NCBI GenBank assembly: GCA_934148535.1
Contig: CAKPDF010000014.1
Location: forward strand, 1 to 37,364
DNA from: an uncultured Bacilli bacterium
GTDB lineage: Bacteria; Bacillota_I; Bacilli_A; RF39; UBA660
Direction: 5' to 3'
DNA length: 37,364 bases
Shown piece after piece: positions 7,408 through 15,093 of the stretch (positions are counted from its first letter, which is position 1; each line of letters opens with the position of its first letter). The position numbers were made by a program, and so were the translations under genes. Below the pieces are notes generated by a model, which was not told the origin of the DNA, searched no databases, and worked only from the letters and a program-made list of their open reading frames with translations.

Positions 7408-8568
7408 ATGACTTATTTATCAATATTGGACAAACTAAAGATATTTATTTCATTATTAATTAGTTCTAGTTATTTACTTGTTTTTATTGGAGTATTAATT
7501 TTAATTGCTATATTAAGACTTACAAAGAAAATAAATGGTAAAAAGGCTAGTTTAATGATATGTTTATCTTTAGTACTTACTTTTTTTGGAGTAATACTAA
7601 CTAACTATGATATCTTGAGTAAGACTTTTGATAATTTTATAGATATTATATTTACTAATATTTATTTTCCATCTATATATGTATATTTGTTTATGATTAT
7701 CTCAACTTATATTATTTCTATTGTATCTGCTTTTAGTAGAAGAATGCCAAAAGTTTATAAAAATATTAATTATTTTATGGCATTTATATTAAATTTTTTC
7801 TTAGTAATAAATTTGAATGTTATTGCTAATGACAAGATTGATATTTTTTCTGATTCTTCAATGTATACTAATATTAATTTAGTTTCTATGTTAGAACTTA
7901 GTATGAATATTTATATTTTATGGTTAATTGCTATGGTGGGAGTGTATGCTGTTAATCATATTACAGAATTTATTGTTATACATAAAGAAAATAAAACTTT
8001 GGAAGAAAATCCTGTTAGTTTAGAGGTAAATTCTTTAGAATTGAACTTAGAAGAACCTACACAGAAAGTGAAGGATGAGTTTAAAGTTAATCCAGTTTTA
8101 CTTTGTGATAGTGAGGATAAGTCTTTAAGTGTTAGTGAGGTTGTTAATACTGAAATAGAAAAAGAAATTACACCTTCTTTAAGTGAAAGTGTTATAGAGG
8201 TTCCTAAGTTTATTAATAATAATGTAATTGAAGAAATTAGCAAAAATACTAATAACAAAGAAAATAGAATTAGTGATAACTCTTATACATTTAATCAATA
8301 TGTTCATATTGAACCTAAGAGAGTTGTTAATCCAATATTGGATCAAATTTTACAAAATGCTTTACCATTACAGGAAGATGCTGATAAAAATTCAGATAAA
8401 TTTACTTTAAATGATTATAAATTATTTAGTAAAATGTTGAAAGAAGTTCTTCGTATGCATATGGGTAGCACTATTAAAATAAATGATTTGATGGATGCTG
8501 ATTTACTTGTTAAATTTGGTCATGAAGATTATTCATTATATCAAAAAATGTTAAAGAGTTTTATATAA
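7408..8568 (+). CDS. unknown five-helix membrane protein with a long acidic tail, 386 aa
   Basis: I recognise no family. Residues about 16-36, 47-66, 87-108, 118-139 and 162-182 are hydrophobic enough to span the membrane. From about 190 to the end there is a hydrophilic, acidic region rich in Glu, Asn and Ser. It ends in a more compact stretch (about 330-386) that could be a small folded domain. The gene starts 26 bases after the sortase stop, behind a strong AGGGGGGAT site, and no terminator lies between them. It is therefore probably the third gene of the surface-protein/sortase operon. A role beside the sortase (export, folding or sensing of the surface protein) is inferred from position only. 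Confidence 0.75.
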   Translation: MTYLSILDKLKIFISLLISSSYLLVFIGVLILIAILRLTKKINGKKASLMICLSLVLTFFGVILTNYDILSKTFDNFIDIIFTNIYFPSIYVYLFMIISTYIISIVSAFSRRMPKVYKNINYFMAFILNFFLVINLNVIANDKIDIFSDSSMYTNINLVSMLELSMNIYILWLIAMVGVYAVNHITEFIVIHKENKTLEENPVSLEVNSLELNLEEPTQKVKDEFKVNPVLLCDSEDKSLSVSEVVNTEIEKEITPSLSESVIEVPKFINNNVIEEISKNTNNKENRISDNSYTFNQYVHIEPKRVVNPILDQILQNALPLQEDADKNSDKFTLNDYKLFSKMLKEVLRMHMGSTIKINDLMDADLLVKFGHEDYSLYQKMLKSFI

Positions 8569-8598
8569 AAAAGTAGAGTCATATTTGATTCTACTTTT
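8569..8598. terminator. bidirectional terminator between the 7408 gene and glmS
   Basis: About 13 bp of stem (8569-8581 with 8586-8598, one G-T pair) and a 4-base loop. The A-run on the left and T-run on the right can act for both converging genes. Confidence 0.85.
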
Positions 8599-10387
8599 AT
8601 TCTACTGTTACTGATTTGGCAAGATTTCTTGGTTTATCAATATCACATTTTCTTAATTTTGCTATTTCATACGCTAAGAGTTGGAGAGGAATAATATTTA
8701 GAAGTGGTTGTAATAATTCTATTGTATGTGGTAATAATATTACTTCATTATAACAATTATCTATTTTTATGTTATCTTTTACAAGTAATATAGTGTAAGA
8801 CCCTCTTGCAATTGTTTCTTTAATATTACTTATTGTTTTATCTTTTATTTCATCATTTGTGATTAGGGATATAACAGGAGTATTTTTTTCTATCAATGAT
8901 ATTGTACCATGTTTTAATTCTCCGGCAGCATAACATTCGGCATGGATGTAAGATATTTCTTTTAATTTAAGGCTTCCTTCTAACATTAAAGCATAGTCTA
9001 TATTTCTACCTAGGAAGAAAATATCTTCTTTTTTGTATATGTTTGATGCTACTTTTTTTAAATCCATATTTACTAATCTTTCTAGATAATTTGGAACTTG
9101 ATTGTAGTATTCTGTAATTTCTTTAATATTCTTTATGATATTTTTTTCAAGTCCTAGTTTAAGTGCTAAAAGTGATAATATAAATACTTGAGTTAAGTAA
9201 CCTTTGGTTGTTGCTACTGCTATTTCTGAGTCTGCTTCTGTGTATATTACATTATCAACAAATCTTGCTATAGAGCTTTCGTAAACATTAACAATACCTA
9301 ATGTATTTGCACCTAGTTCTTTTGCTATTTTTAGTGATGCTAGGGTATCTGCTGTTTCACCTGATTGTGATATTGCTATTACTAAGGTGTTTTTATCTAT
9401 AAATAGTTTTTTGTAACGAAATTCTGATGCTAATTCTACTGTTACTTCTGTGTTTCCATATTTTTCTATTAGATATTTTCCTACTAATCCAGCGTGATAT
9501 GCACTTCCACATCCTACTATATAAATTTTATTATATTTTTTTAATTCTGGTAATAGGTTAATATTTAATTTGTCTTCTTTGAAGTAAGTGTTTACTAAGT
9601 TTTTAATTATTGCTGGTTGTTCATGAATTTCTTTTAACATGAAGTGTTCATAGTTATGTTTTGAAACATCATTTAAGTTATGTTTAAATTTTTTTACTTC
9701 TTTTTCTTGTTCTTTATTATTAAGGTATACTTTTACTTCATCTTTAGTTATTTTTGCATATTCTTTGTCTTCTAATGTTATGTATTTATTTGTATAGTTT
9801 ATTATTGCAGGTACATCAGACGCTACAAAGTTTTCATTTTCTCCAATTCCAATTATTAATGGGCTATCTTTTCTTATTACATATAATGTATTTTTATCGT
9901 TATTAACAATTATTCCGATTGCATAACTTCCAATGAATGTTTCAGTTGCTTTATTTAAAGATTTTAAAATGTCTGAAGTATTCTTATATTCATAGTCAAT
10001 GAAGGCTGCTGCTACTTCAGTGTCAGTTTGAGTTTTGAATTTATATCCGTTTTGTTCTAACATATTTTTAAGTTCTAAGTAATTTTCTATTATTCCATTG
10101 TGTACTATAGTAATACTTCCTTGGTGATGGGGATGGGAATTTGTTTTATTTGATATTCCATGAGTTGCCCATCTTGTATGTCCAATTCCAATGTTACTAT
10201 AATCATTTTTATTTATAATTTTTTCTAAAGAGGCAATTTTGCCTTTTTCTTTTACTATTTTTAATTTATTATTTTGGATATAGGCTATACCTGCTGAATC
10301 GTAACCTCTATATTCAAGATTTTTAAGTCCTTGTATTAATATTGGGATACTATTTTTTTTACCTACATATCCTATTATTCCACACAT
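8597..10387 (-). CDS. glmS: glutamine--fructose-6-phosphate aminotransferase (isomerizing)
   Basis: GlmS makes glucosamine-6-phosphate from fructose-6-phosphate and glutamine, the entry step to UDP-GlcNAc and cell wall. The product has 596 aa, the normal length. It begins MCGIIGYVG, so Cys2 becomes the N-terminal nucleophile after Met removal. GHTRWATHG and HNGIIEN belong to the glutaminase domain. Two SIS sugar-isomerase domains follow (about 280-420 and 450-590), with SQSGETADT. The C-terminus DKPRNLAKSVTVE is the family signature. The reading frame stays open upstream through the ribozyme, but the conserved MCGI start and the nearby AAGAAGG site fix the start at 10387. Expression is controlled by the glmS ribozyme in the leader. 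Confidence 0.97.
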   Translation of the reverse strand: MCGIIGYVGKKNSIPILIQGLKNLEYRGYDSAGIAYIQNNKLKIVKEKGKIASLEKIINKNDYSNIGIGHTRWATHGISNKTNSHPHHQGSITIVHNGIIENYLELKNMLEQNGYKFKTQTDTEVAAAFIDYEYKNTSDILKSLNKATETFIGSYAIGIIVNNDKNTLYVIRKDSPLIIGIGENENFVASDVPAIINYTNKYITLEDKEYAKITKDEVKVYLNNKEQEKEVKKFKHNLNDVSKHNYEHFMLKEIHEQPAIIKNLVNTYFKEDKLNINLLPELKKYNKIYIVGCGSAYHAGLVGKYLIEKYGNTEVTVELASEFRYKKLFIDKNTLVIAISQSGETADTLASLKIAKELGANTLGIVNVYESSIARFVDNVIYTEADSEIAVATTKGYLTQVFILSLLALKLGLEKNIIKNIKEITEYYNQVPNYLERLVNMDLKKVASNIYKKEDIFFLGRNIDYALMLEGSLKLKEISYIHAECYAAGELKHGTISLIEKNTPVISLITNDEIKDKTISNIKETIARGSYTILLVKDNIKIDNCYNEVILLPHTIELLQPLLNIIPLQLLAYEIAKLRKCDIDKPRNLAKSVTVE

Positions 10388-10406
10388 AAATACCTTCTTT
10401 CTAGCT

Positions 10407-10531
10407 GATATATTTTTTGTTATAATTTTGATTTTATTTTTTGTAATATATCTAACGGGGCTAACCGTGATGCAATCCGCTGAAACTTCGACAAACATCA
10501 TCCTCGTCTCCCAATTAAGGGACTAGCGCTA
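10407..10531 (-). ncRNA. glmS ribozyme/riboswitch
   Basis: The minus strand carries the conserved glmS core in order: AGCGC at the cleavage site, a short P1 hairpin (TCCC/GGGA), GACGAGG, the ATGATG/GCATCA pairing of P2.1, GTCGAAGTTTCAGCGG, and CGGTTAGCCCCGTTAGA as a small P3. Cleavage is expected between A at 10530 and G at 10529. A long-range AT-only stem (10446-10452 with 10407-10413) fits the P4 position. Glucosamine-6-phosphate binding triggers self-cleavage and mRNA decay, so GlmS is held down when its product is plentiful. The conserved core is clear; the P4 assignment is tentative. Confidence 0.95.
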
Positions 10532-10561
10532 AGAGATAAATAATCCTTTCTGTTATCTCTT
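10531..10561 (-). promoter_or_regulatory. leader hairpin ending at the ribozyme cleavage site
   Basis: AAGAGATAA and TTATCTCTT (10553-10561 with 10531-10539) form a perfect 9-bp stem whose 3' arm stops one nucleotide before the scissile A. Its role is unknown. Confidence 0.55.
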
Positions 10562-10570
10562 TTAAGTAAT

Positions 10571-10599
10571 ATTATATATAAAATGATTATTAAAATCAA
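10571..10599 (-). promoter_or_regulatory. glmS promoter
   Basis: On the minus strand TTGATT (10594-10599), a 17-bp spacer and a perfect TATAAT (10571-10576). Transcription would begin just before the leader hairpin and ribozyme. The stretch from 10600 to about 10735 is AT-rich with nothing I can name. Confidence 0.75.
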
Positions 10600-10736
10600 T
10601 AATAGTTTACGGAGTTTACATTTTTTTGATAAGTTTTTTATTAATCATATTTATTATATGTTTATATTTATATTTGTAAACAAAATAAAATGTTATAAGA
10701 AAAATTTTCAATTTATTGCTTTTTCTTTAGTAACTA

Positions 10737-10765
10737 TTGACAAAAGTTAATTTTTAGTTTATTAT
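10737..10765 (+). promoter_or_regulatory. promoter of the SLH/M23 protein gene
   Basis: A perfect TTGACA (10737-10742), a 17-bp spacer and TATTAT (10760-10765, 5 of 6). It is followed by the leader CTCGATTGAAGGGGA, which resembles the one at 5148-5163. Confidence 0.75.
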
Positions 10766-10790
10766 ATTATCTCGATTGAAGGGGATAGGT

Positions 10791-12107
10791 ATGAAAAAAA
10801 TTAAATATTTATTATTGCTTGTTATTATTTCTGGATGTATGCAGGTTAATGCATTAAGTTTTAATGATGTTAAAGTAGGAGATAGTTATTATGACGCTGT
10901 TAATTGGGCTTCAGAAAATGGGGTTACTTATGGAACAGGTAATTCTAAGTTTAAGCCTAATAATAATTGTTCTAGGGCTGAGTTTGTAACATTTATGTGG
11001 AGAGCTTCTTCTAGTCCTGTTTCTAGTAAGGAAATTTCTTTTAAGGATGTTAAGAATAATTCATATTATTATAATGCAGTTAGATGGGCGTCTGAGAATG
11101 GTATTACTTCTGGTACTTCAAGTACTACTTTTAGTCCTAATAAGGCTTTAACTAATAGTGAGGCTATTACGTTTTTATATAGATTAAGTGGTAGTCCTAG
11201 TGTATCTGGGGATATGCCTTTTAAGGATGTTAAGAGTAATTCATATTATTATAATGCAGTGTTATGGGCTTATCAAAATAATGTTATTGATACTGGTAGT
11301 TATTTTTATCCTAATAAGAAGATTACTAGAGGAAAGGCTATAGAGTTTATATATAATAAATTTTCTTCTAAAGATGATAATATTAATTATGGTGAAATTT
11401 CTGGTACATATTATTCTCCATTACAAGGTGTAGATTATGCTAATTCTTGTTATCAATATGAAACTACTACTCCTGGTTGTAGTAGTTCTAAAAAAGTTGT
11501 TCATGATATTAGTGTACTTGATAGTAATGGTAATGCTATAGAAGGTTCTTCTATTTATGCTGCTGCAAATGGAACTGCTATATTTTATCAGGTGTATAGT
11601 TCTAGGAAGTCTAATATGCTTATTAGTTATGGTAATTATGTTAAATTATATACTAATGATGGAAATACTATTATTTATGCTCATTTACAAAAATTTAGTG
11701 ATGATGTTGAAAAATTAATAGGTCATTCTTATTCTACTTGTCCTAAAGATAGTTCTAAGGTTGGTATCTCTGCTGGTCCTTGTCCACAGTCAGCATATTC
11801 ATCATCAGTTGTTAAATACGTTACTAGTAAGAAAATTACTAAGGGAGAATTATTAGGATATTTAGGCTCTACTGGTAATGCTACTATTCCACATTTGCAT
11901 ATAGAAATTAAATATAAGGGTAGTTGTGTAACTAATGCTTATAATGATTATTTTGGTATGAATTATAGTTCTAGTAGTTTTGGTAATTTTGGTAAATGTG
12001 ATATGGTTGATATATATAATAAACAATATAATAATAGTCTTAGTTCTTCTAAAATAAAGGCTATATGTAATTGGTATGGTAAAGATAGTAGTTCATTATG
12101 TAATTAA
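10791..12107 (+). CDS. secreted wall protein: three SLH domains plus an M23 peptidase-like domain
   Basis: A 438-aa exported protein. The N-terminus (MKKIKY plus hydrophobic core) is a signal sequence with two possible cuts: a lipobox ISGC (Cys16) or a signal peptidase I site after VNA (residue 21). Three S-layer homology repeats follow (about 22-75, 82-133 and 142-190), each with FxDV...YY.AV.WA; these bind secondary wall polymer. The C-terminal part (about 205-400) has the LytM/M23 fold signature, with YAAANGTA, YAHL (His298) and the zinc motif HLH (368-370). The usual first ligand pattern HxxxD is changed: Asp239 is present, but the His is directly before it (His238) rather than four residues upstream. 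It may cut peptidoglycan cross-links or only bind them. ATG 10791 follows GAAGGGG by 6 bases. Confidence 0.9.
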   Translation: MKKIKYLLLLVIISGCMQVNALSFNDVKVGDSYYDAVNWASENGVTYGTGNSKFKPNNNCSRAEFVTFMWRASSSPVSSKEISFKDVKNNSYYYNAVRWASENGITSGTSSTTFSPNKALTNSEAITFLYRLSGSPSVSGDMPFKDVKSNSYYYNAVLWAYQNNVIDTGSYFYPNKKITRGKAIEFIYNKFSSKDDNINYGEISGTYYSPLQGVDYANSCYQYETTTPGCSSSKKVVHDISVLDSNGNAIEGSSIYAAANGTAIFYQVYSSRKSNMLISYGNYVKLYTNDGNTIIYAHLQKFSDDVEKLIGHSYSTCPKDSSKVGISAGPCPQSAYSSSVVKYVTSKKITKGELLGYLGSTGNATIPHLHIEIKYKGSCVTNAYNDYFGMNYSSSSFGNFGKCDMVDIYNKQYNNSLSSSKIKAICNWYGKDSSSLCN

Positions 12108-12121
12108 AATGATAAAAGATT

Positions 12122-12150
12122 AAAGAATGCTTAAATGTGTTCTTTTTTTT
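12122..12150 (+). terminator. terminator after the SLH/M23 gene
   Basis: A 9-bp stem (12122-12130 with 12137-12145, two G-T pairs), a 6-base loop and a T8 run. Confidence 0.75.
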
Positions 12151-12168
12151 GAAATTTTAGGTTTTAGG

Positions 12169-12197
12169 TTGAGTAATTTTAATAAAAGTAGTATAAT
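12169..12197 (+). promoter_or_regulatory. promoter of tRNA-Arg(CCU)
   Basis: TTGAGT (12169-12174), a 17-bp spacer and a perfect TATAAT (12192-12197), 10 bases before the tRNA. Confidence 0.75.
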
Positions 12198-12207
12198 TTT
12201 ATTGGAT

Positions 12208-12284
12208 GTCCTCGTAGCTCAGTAGGATAGAGCGATTGCCTCCTAAGCAATAGGTCGTTGGTTCGATTCCAATCGGGGACGCCA
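12208..12284 (+). tRNA. tRNA-Arg (anticodon CCU)
   Basis: Acceptor arm 12208-12214 pairs with 12274-12280 (one G-U pair). Discriminator G12281 and encoded CCA 12282-12284 follow. The anticodon stem 12235-12239/12247-12251 encloses CCT at 12242-12244, which reads AGG. The T-loop GTTCGATTC is present. No terminator follows; the ribosome site of the next gene begins 13 bases after the CCA. Confidence 0.97.
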
Positions 12285-12312
12285 TATTTTTATTTAAGTG
12301 GGGGAAAATGGT

Positions 12313-13248
12313 ATGGCTTTTTATACAGATAATTATTTAGAAATTAGAAATTTTAAGATTTATAATTCTAAGGTTAAAGAAAATATAAAATTAACTGCTG
12401 TTGGCGATATGCATATTAGTCCAATAGTTGGAAATGATAAAATTGCTCCTGTTGTTAATCAAATGGAGATTGAAGATGCTGATTATAATTTGTTTTTGGG
12501 TGATTTATTTGATAGTCCTGATGATATTATGGATAAAAGTAGTAGACAATTGCTAATAACTATGCTTGAAAGATCTGCTGAAGTAGCACCTACTATGGTT
12601 ATTTTGGGAAGTCATGATTATGTTTTAGAATTACCTGATAAGAAGATTTTGGTATATAATAAAGAATTTTTTGATGATATAAGTGCTATGGATAATGTTT
12701 ATCTTTTAAATAATAGTACATATCAAGATGAAAATATATTTTTTATGGGATATTTGCAGACTTTGGATTATTATTATGGTAATTTGGGTAAAACTCATAT
12801 TGAAAATACTTTAGGATTTTATAATGATATTTTTAATAGGAATGAGTTGTATCAAAATTTGCCTTCTAATCTTCCTAAAATAGGATTAATTCATTCACCG
12901 GAGTATGCTAAAGATGAAAAAAATGTTGAACTTTTGAAAGATTATGATTTATTGATAGGTGGACATGATCATGATGGTTGTGTTCCATTTGGAATTGGCA
13001 ATTTTAGACGTGGAATAATTAGTCCTAAGAAAGCATTATTTCCTAAAGATGTTAGGGGGTATAGAGTTCTTAGTAGTGGTACTGGTTTGTTAATAAATGG
13101 TGGGATAGTAAAAATTCAAAATTGTGCTCCTAAGTTATTGCATCCTTTTAATCATTTATGTCCTATGCAAATTGATACTGTGACTTTAAGTAGTGATAAG
13201 AATTTTTCTGAGTCTAAAGAATATGTTAAGGTAAAAAGAAAATATTAA
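12313..13248 (+). CDS. calcineurin-type metallophosphoesterase, 311 aa
   Basis: A two-metal phosphoesterase, probably cytoplasmic since there is no signal or membrane segment. The motifs run in order: GDMH (31-34), GDLFD (about 77-81), GSHD where GNHD is usual, the His of LIHSPEY, and GGHDHDG. All metal-ligand motifs are present except that Asn of GNHD is Ser. The substrate cannot be read from sequence; relatives act on nucleotides, phosphodiesters or UDP-sugar lipids. The ATG at 12313 is chosen because AGTGGGGGA (12297-12305) is the ribosome site; a GTG at 12298 overlaps it. It sits just behind tRNA-Arg(CCU) with no visible promoter or terminator between, so tRNA and mRNA may share a transcript. 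Confidence 0.88.
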   Translation: MAFYTDNYLEIRNFKIYNSKVKENIKLTAVGDMHISPIVGNDKIAPVVNQMEIEDADYNLFLGDLFDSPDDIMDKSSRQLLITMLERSAEVAPTMVILGSHDYVLELPDKKILVYNKEFFDDISAMDNVYLLNNSTYQDENIFFMGYLQTLDYYYGNLGKTHIENTLGFYNDIFNRNELYQNLPSNLPKIGLIHSPEYAKDEKNVELLKDYDLLIGGHDHDGCVPFGIGNFRRGIISPKKALFPKDVRGYRVLSSGTGLLINGGIVKIQNCAPKLLHPFNHLCPMQIDTVTLSSDKNFSESKEYVKVKRKY

Positions 13249-13272
13249 AAATTAATAGATTTTGTATTATAG

Positions 13273-13307
13273 AAAATCCTATGTCATTAGTAGATATGGG
13301 ATTTTTT
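13273..13307 (+). terminator. terminator after the 12313 phosphoesterase
   Basis: A 10-bp stem (13273-13282 with 13296-13305, one G-T pair) with a T6 run in the right arm. Confidence 0.8.
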
Positions 13308-13478
13308 CATATATGAAAAGATGATTAATAAATGGAAATAACTACGTGATATTTAGAATTTCTTTTAAGTGTTAAGGATAAAATTACAGATAATTCTTAA
13401 TAAAAAAAATATGAATTTGATAACGAAAAATACTAATAGATGACTAAATTATGATAAAATATATTTAGGTGATTACTT

Positions 13479-14117
13479 ATGAAAAAAATCTTTTTGTATT
13501 TATATCCTATTAAAGAATATAATCGTTCTTTTGAACTTTCAGAAGAATATTTACAACAAATAGAAGGAGAAAATCCATATAAAGTATTAAATGAGTGTAT
13601 ACAAAAAAGATATAGAGAAAAAGGATATCAAATTGTTTATGCAATTTATCCAGATAAAAACATTTATGGAATTTTTCCTTTACCTACTGATAAAATTATT
13701 TATACTGATGTAACTTTTGAACAAGCTAGTGGGTATAATCAGGATGGTAGTAAAAAACAAGATAAAGGTATTAAATATCCTAGTGAGAAATATTTAATAG
13801 AACAATTAGGAGACTTTAATGAAATAATAATTGGAGGATTTCATTTTGGTGATTGTGTTAAAAGAGTAGCTGAATATTGCTATCAATATGGAGTATCTAC
13901 TCTTGTAGATTTAGATTTAACTGATTTATTTTTTAATATTTATTATAAAAATGATTATTTCAAAATAGATGAATATAATCCACAAGCCTACAAAGATTAT
14001 GTATTATTAAATAGTCGATTTGGAAATAAAGAAATGGCTGAAAATTTATTTGAAAGAAATTATAATAGCCCTGTTTATGGATTTGGAAATATTGAAGAAA
14101 AAAGAAAGCTAAAATAG
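13479..14117 (+). CDS. unknown cytoplasmic protein, 212 aa
   Basis: Not recognised with confidence. It has no export signal or transmembrane helix. A segment around residues 112-145 (IIIGGFHFGDCVKRVAEYC then VDLDLTD) resembles the stretch of isochorismatase-like hydrolases where a Gly-rich turn and a Cys-Val pair precede a helix and an Asp. The other catalytic Asp and Lys motifs of that family are not obvious, so this is only a weak hint. The start ATG follows AGGTGAT by 5 bases. The gene is isolated: a terminator precedes it and a 338-base gap follows. Confidence 0.7.
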   Translation: MKKIFLYLYPIKEYNRSFELSEEYLQQIEGENPYKVLNECIQKRYREKGYQIVYAIYPDKNIYGIFPLPTDKIIYTDVTFEQASGYNQDGSKKQDKGIKYPSEKYLIEQLGDFNEIIIGGFHFGDCVKRVAEYCYQYGVSTLVDLDLTDLFFNIYYKNDYFKIDEYNPQAYKDYVLLNSRFGNKEMAENLFERNYNSPVYGFGNIEEKRKLK

Positions 14118-14455
14118 AAAAGATATATTATATATTAATAAATATAATAGGAATAATAAATTTATTGATTGGTAAAATCTACATTGTAGAGAATGTTTTA
14201 ATTATATATTTGCTTTTTGATTTAAAAATAACAATATTCTTTTTAACTCTTACAAAATAGTGAAAAATTGTAATTGTGTTATACCTAACAACCAAGATAA
14301 TTTAAATATTGGTAATAAACGAAATTATATTATTTTTTATTTGTTTAATTGCTACCTATAGTTGCAAAAAGAAACTGATTGTTTATGGATAATTTTAGAA
14401 AAAATTGCTATAATTTTGATGGCTTTGGTTAATATTAGTAGTAAAGGATGCAATT
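14118..14455. other. 338-base intergenic region
   Basis: AT-rich with no open frame worth calling. A perfect 13-base palindrome, TCTACATTGTAGA, lies at 14178-14190 and could be a regulator site. The 3' end holds the promoter of the next gene. No terminator for the upstream gene is evident. Confidence 0.5.
14386..14414 (+). promoter_or_regulatory. extended -10 promoter of the TVP38 gene
   Basis: TGCTATAAT (14406-14414) is a perfect extended -10. A weak TGGATA (14386-14391) lies 17 bp upstream. The start codon is 42 bases downstream. Confidence 0.65.
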
Positions 14456-15025
14456 ATGAATAGTGATAAGAAATTAAAAGTTATATTTAAAGTTATTACA
14501 ATTATAGTAACAATAATGCTTGTTTTATTTGTTTTATATGGAATTCATTTAGGAATATTTAAAGATAAGATGATACTTGTTAATTATATGAAAAAGTTTG
14601 GATTGTTTGGACCAATATTTTTTATATTTTTACAGATATTTCAAGTTGTATTTCCAGTTATACCGGGAGGTGCTTCTTGTCTTGCTGGTGTTTTATCTTT
14701 TGGCGCTATTTTAGGTTTTATTTATAATTATGTTGGGTTGGTTATTGGATCTGTTTGTGCTTTCTATTTATCTAGAAAATATGGAATAAAACTTATATAT
14801 AAATTATTTTGTAAGGAAACTATAGAGAAGTATTTAAAGTATATACAGACTAATAAGTTTGAGAAAATATTTTTTTGGGGTATATTTCTTCCAGGATTTC
14901 CAGATGATTTACTTTGTTATATAGCTGGTATTAGTAATATGAAGTTTAAGAGGTTTTTATGGACTATAATTATTGGAAAGCCTTTTGCTTTGATTATGTA
15001 TAGTTTATTTATGAATTTATTCTAG
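14456..15025 (+). CDS. TVP38/TMEM64 family (VTT-domain) membrane protein
   Basis: A 189-aa integral membrane protein of the DedA/VTT superfamily. An N-terminal helix (about 8-30) comes first. The core follows: FGPIFFIFLQIFQVVFP and IPGG (about 48-70, a re-entrant region), a Gly-rich helix ending in FYLSRKYG (about 82-108), and the conserved second re-entrant segment FLPGFPDDLLCYIAG (about 143-157), which supplies the acidic pair. A final helix closes the protein. Members are linked to lipid scrambling or small-molecule transport and membrane homeostasis; the exact substrate cannot be read. It has its own promoter and terminator, so it is monocistronic. Confidence 0.88.
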   Translation: MNSDKKLKVIFKVITIIVTIMLVLFVLYGIHLGIFKDKMILVNYMKKFGLFGPIFFIFLQIFQVVFPVIPGGASCLAGVLSFGAILGFIYNYVGLVIGSVCAFYLSRKYGIKLIYKLFCKETIEKYLKYIQTNKFEKIFFWGIFLPGFPDDLLCYIAGISNMKFKRFLWTIIIGKPFALIMYSLFMNLF

Positions 15026-15056
15026 AAAACTTATATTTTAAAGTTTTCTTTTTTTC
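15024..15056 (+). terminator. terminator after the TVP38 gene
   Basis: A perfect stem (15025-15032 with 15041-15048) is followed by a T-rich tail, directly after the stop codon. Confidence 0.8.
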
Positions 15057-15066
15057 TTATTTAGTG

Positions 15067-15072
15067 TATAAT
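15067..15072 (+). promoter_or_regulatory. -10 box before hisS
   Basis: A perfect TATAAT lies 22 bases before the hisS start. No good -35 is visible because that position falls in the upstream terminator. The leader is far too short for a T-box. Confidence 0.4.
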
Positions 15073-15093
15073 TGTTTATGGAGTTGATTTACT

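Noticed and set aside
7956..8258. Minus-strand frame of 100 aa within the 7408 gene
   Set aside because: Antisense to the acidic tail of the membrane protein. Composition is a mirror of that tail and there is no start signal.
8597..8599. Possible frameshift at the end of glmS because the stop falls in a hairpin
   Set aside because: The C-terminus has the full family ending KSVTVE; the hairpin is simply the shared terminator.
10388..10501. N-terminal extension of GlmS starting at 10501
   Set aside because: The open frame runs through the glmS ribozyme core. GlmS needs Cys directly after the initiator Met, and MCGI with a ribosome site is at 10387.
15061..15093. T-box leader before hisS
   Set aside because: The leader is only about 15-30 bases, with no room for a specifier stem or antiterminator.
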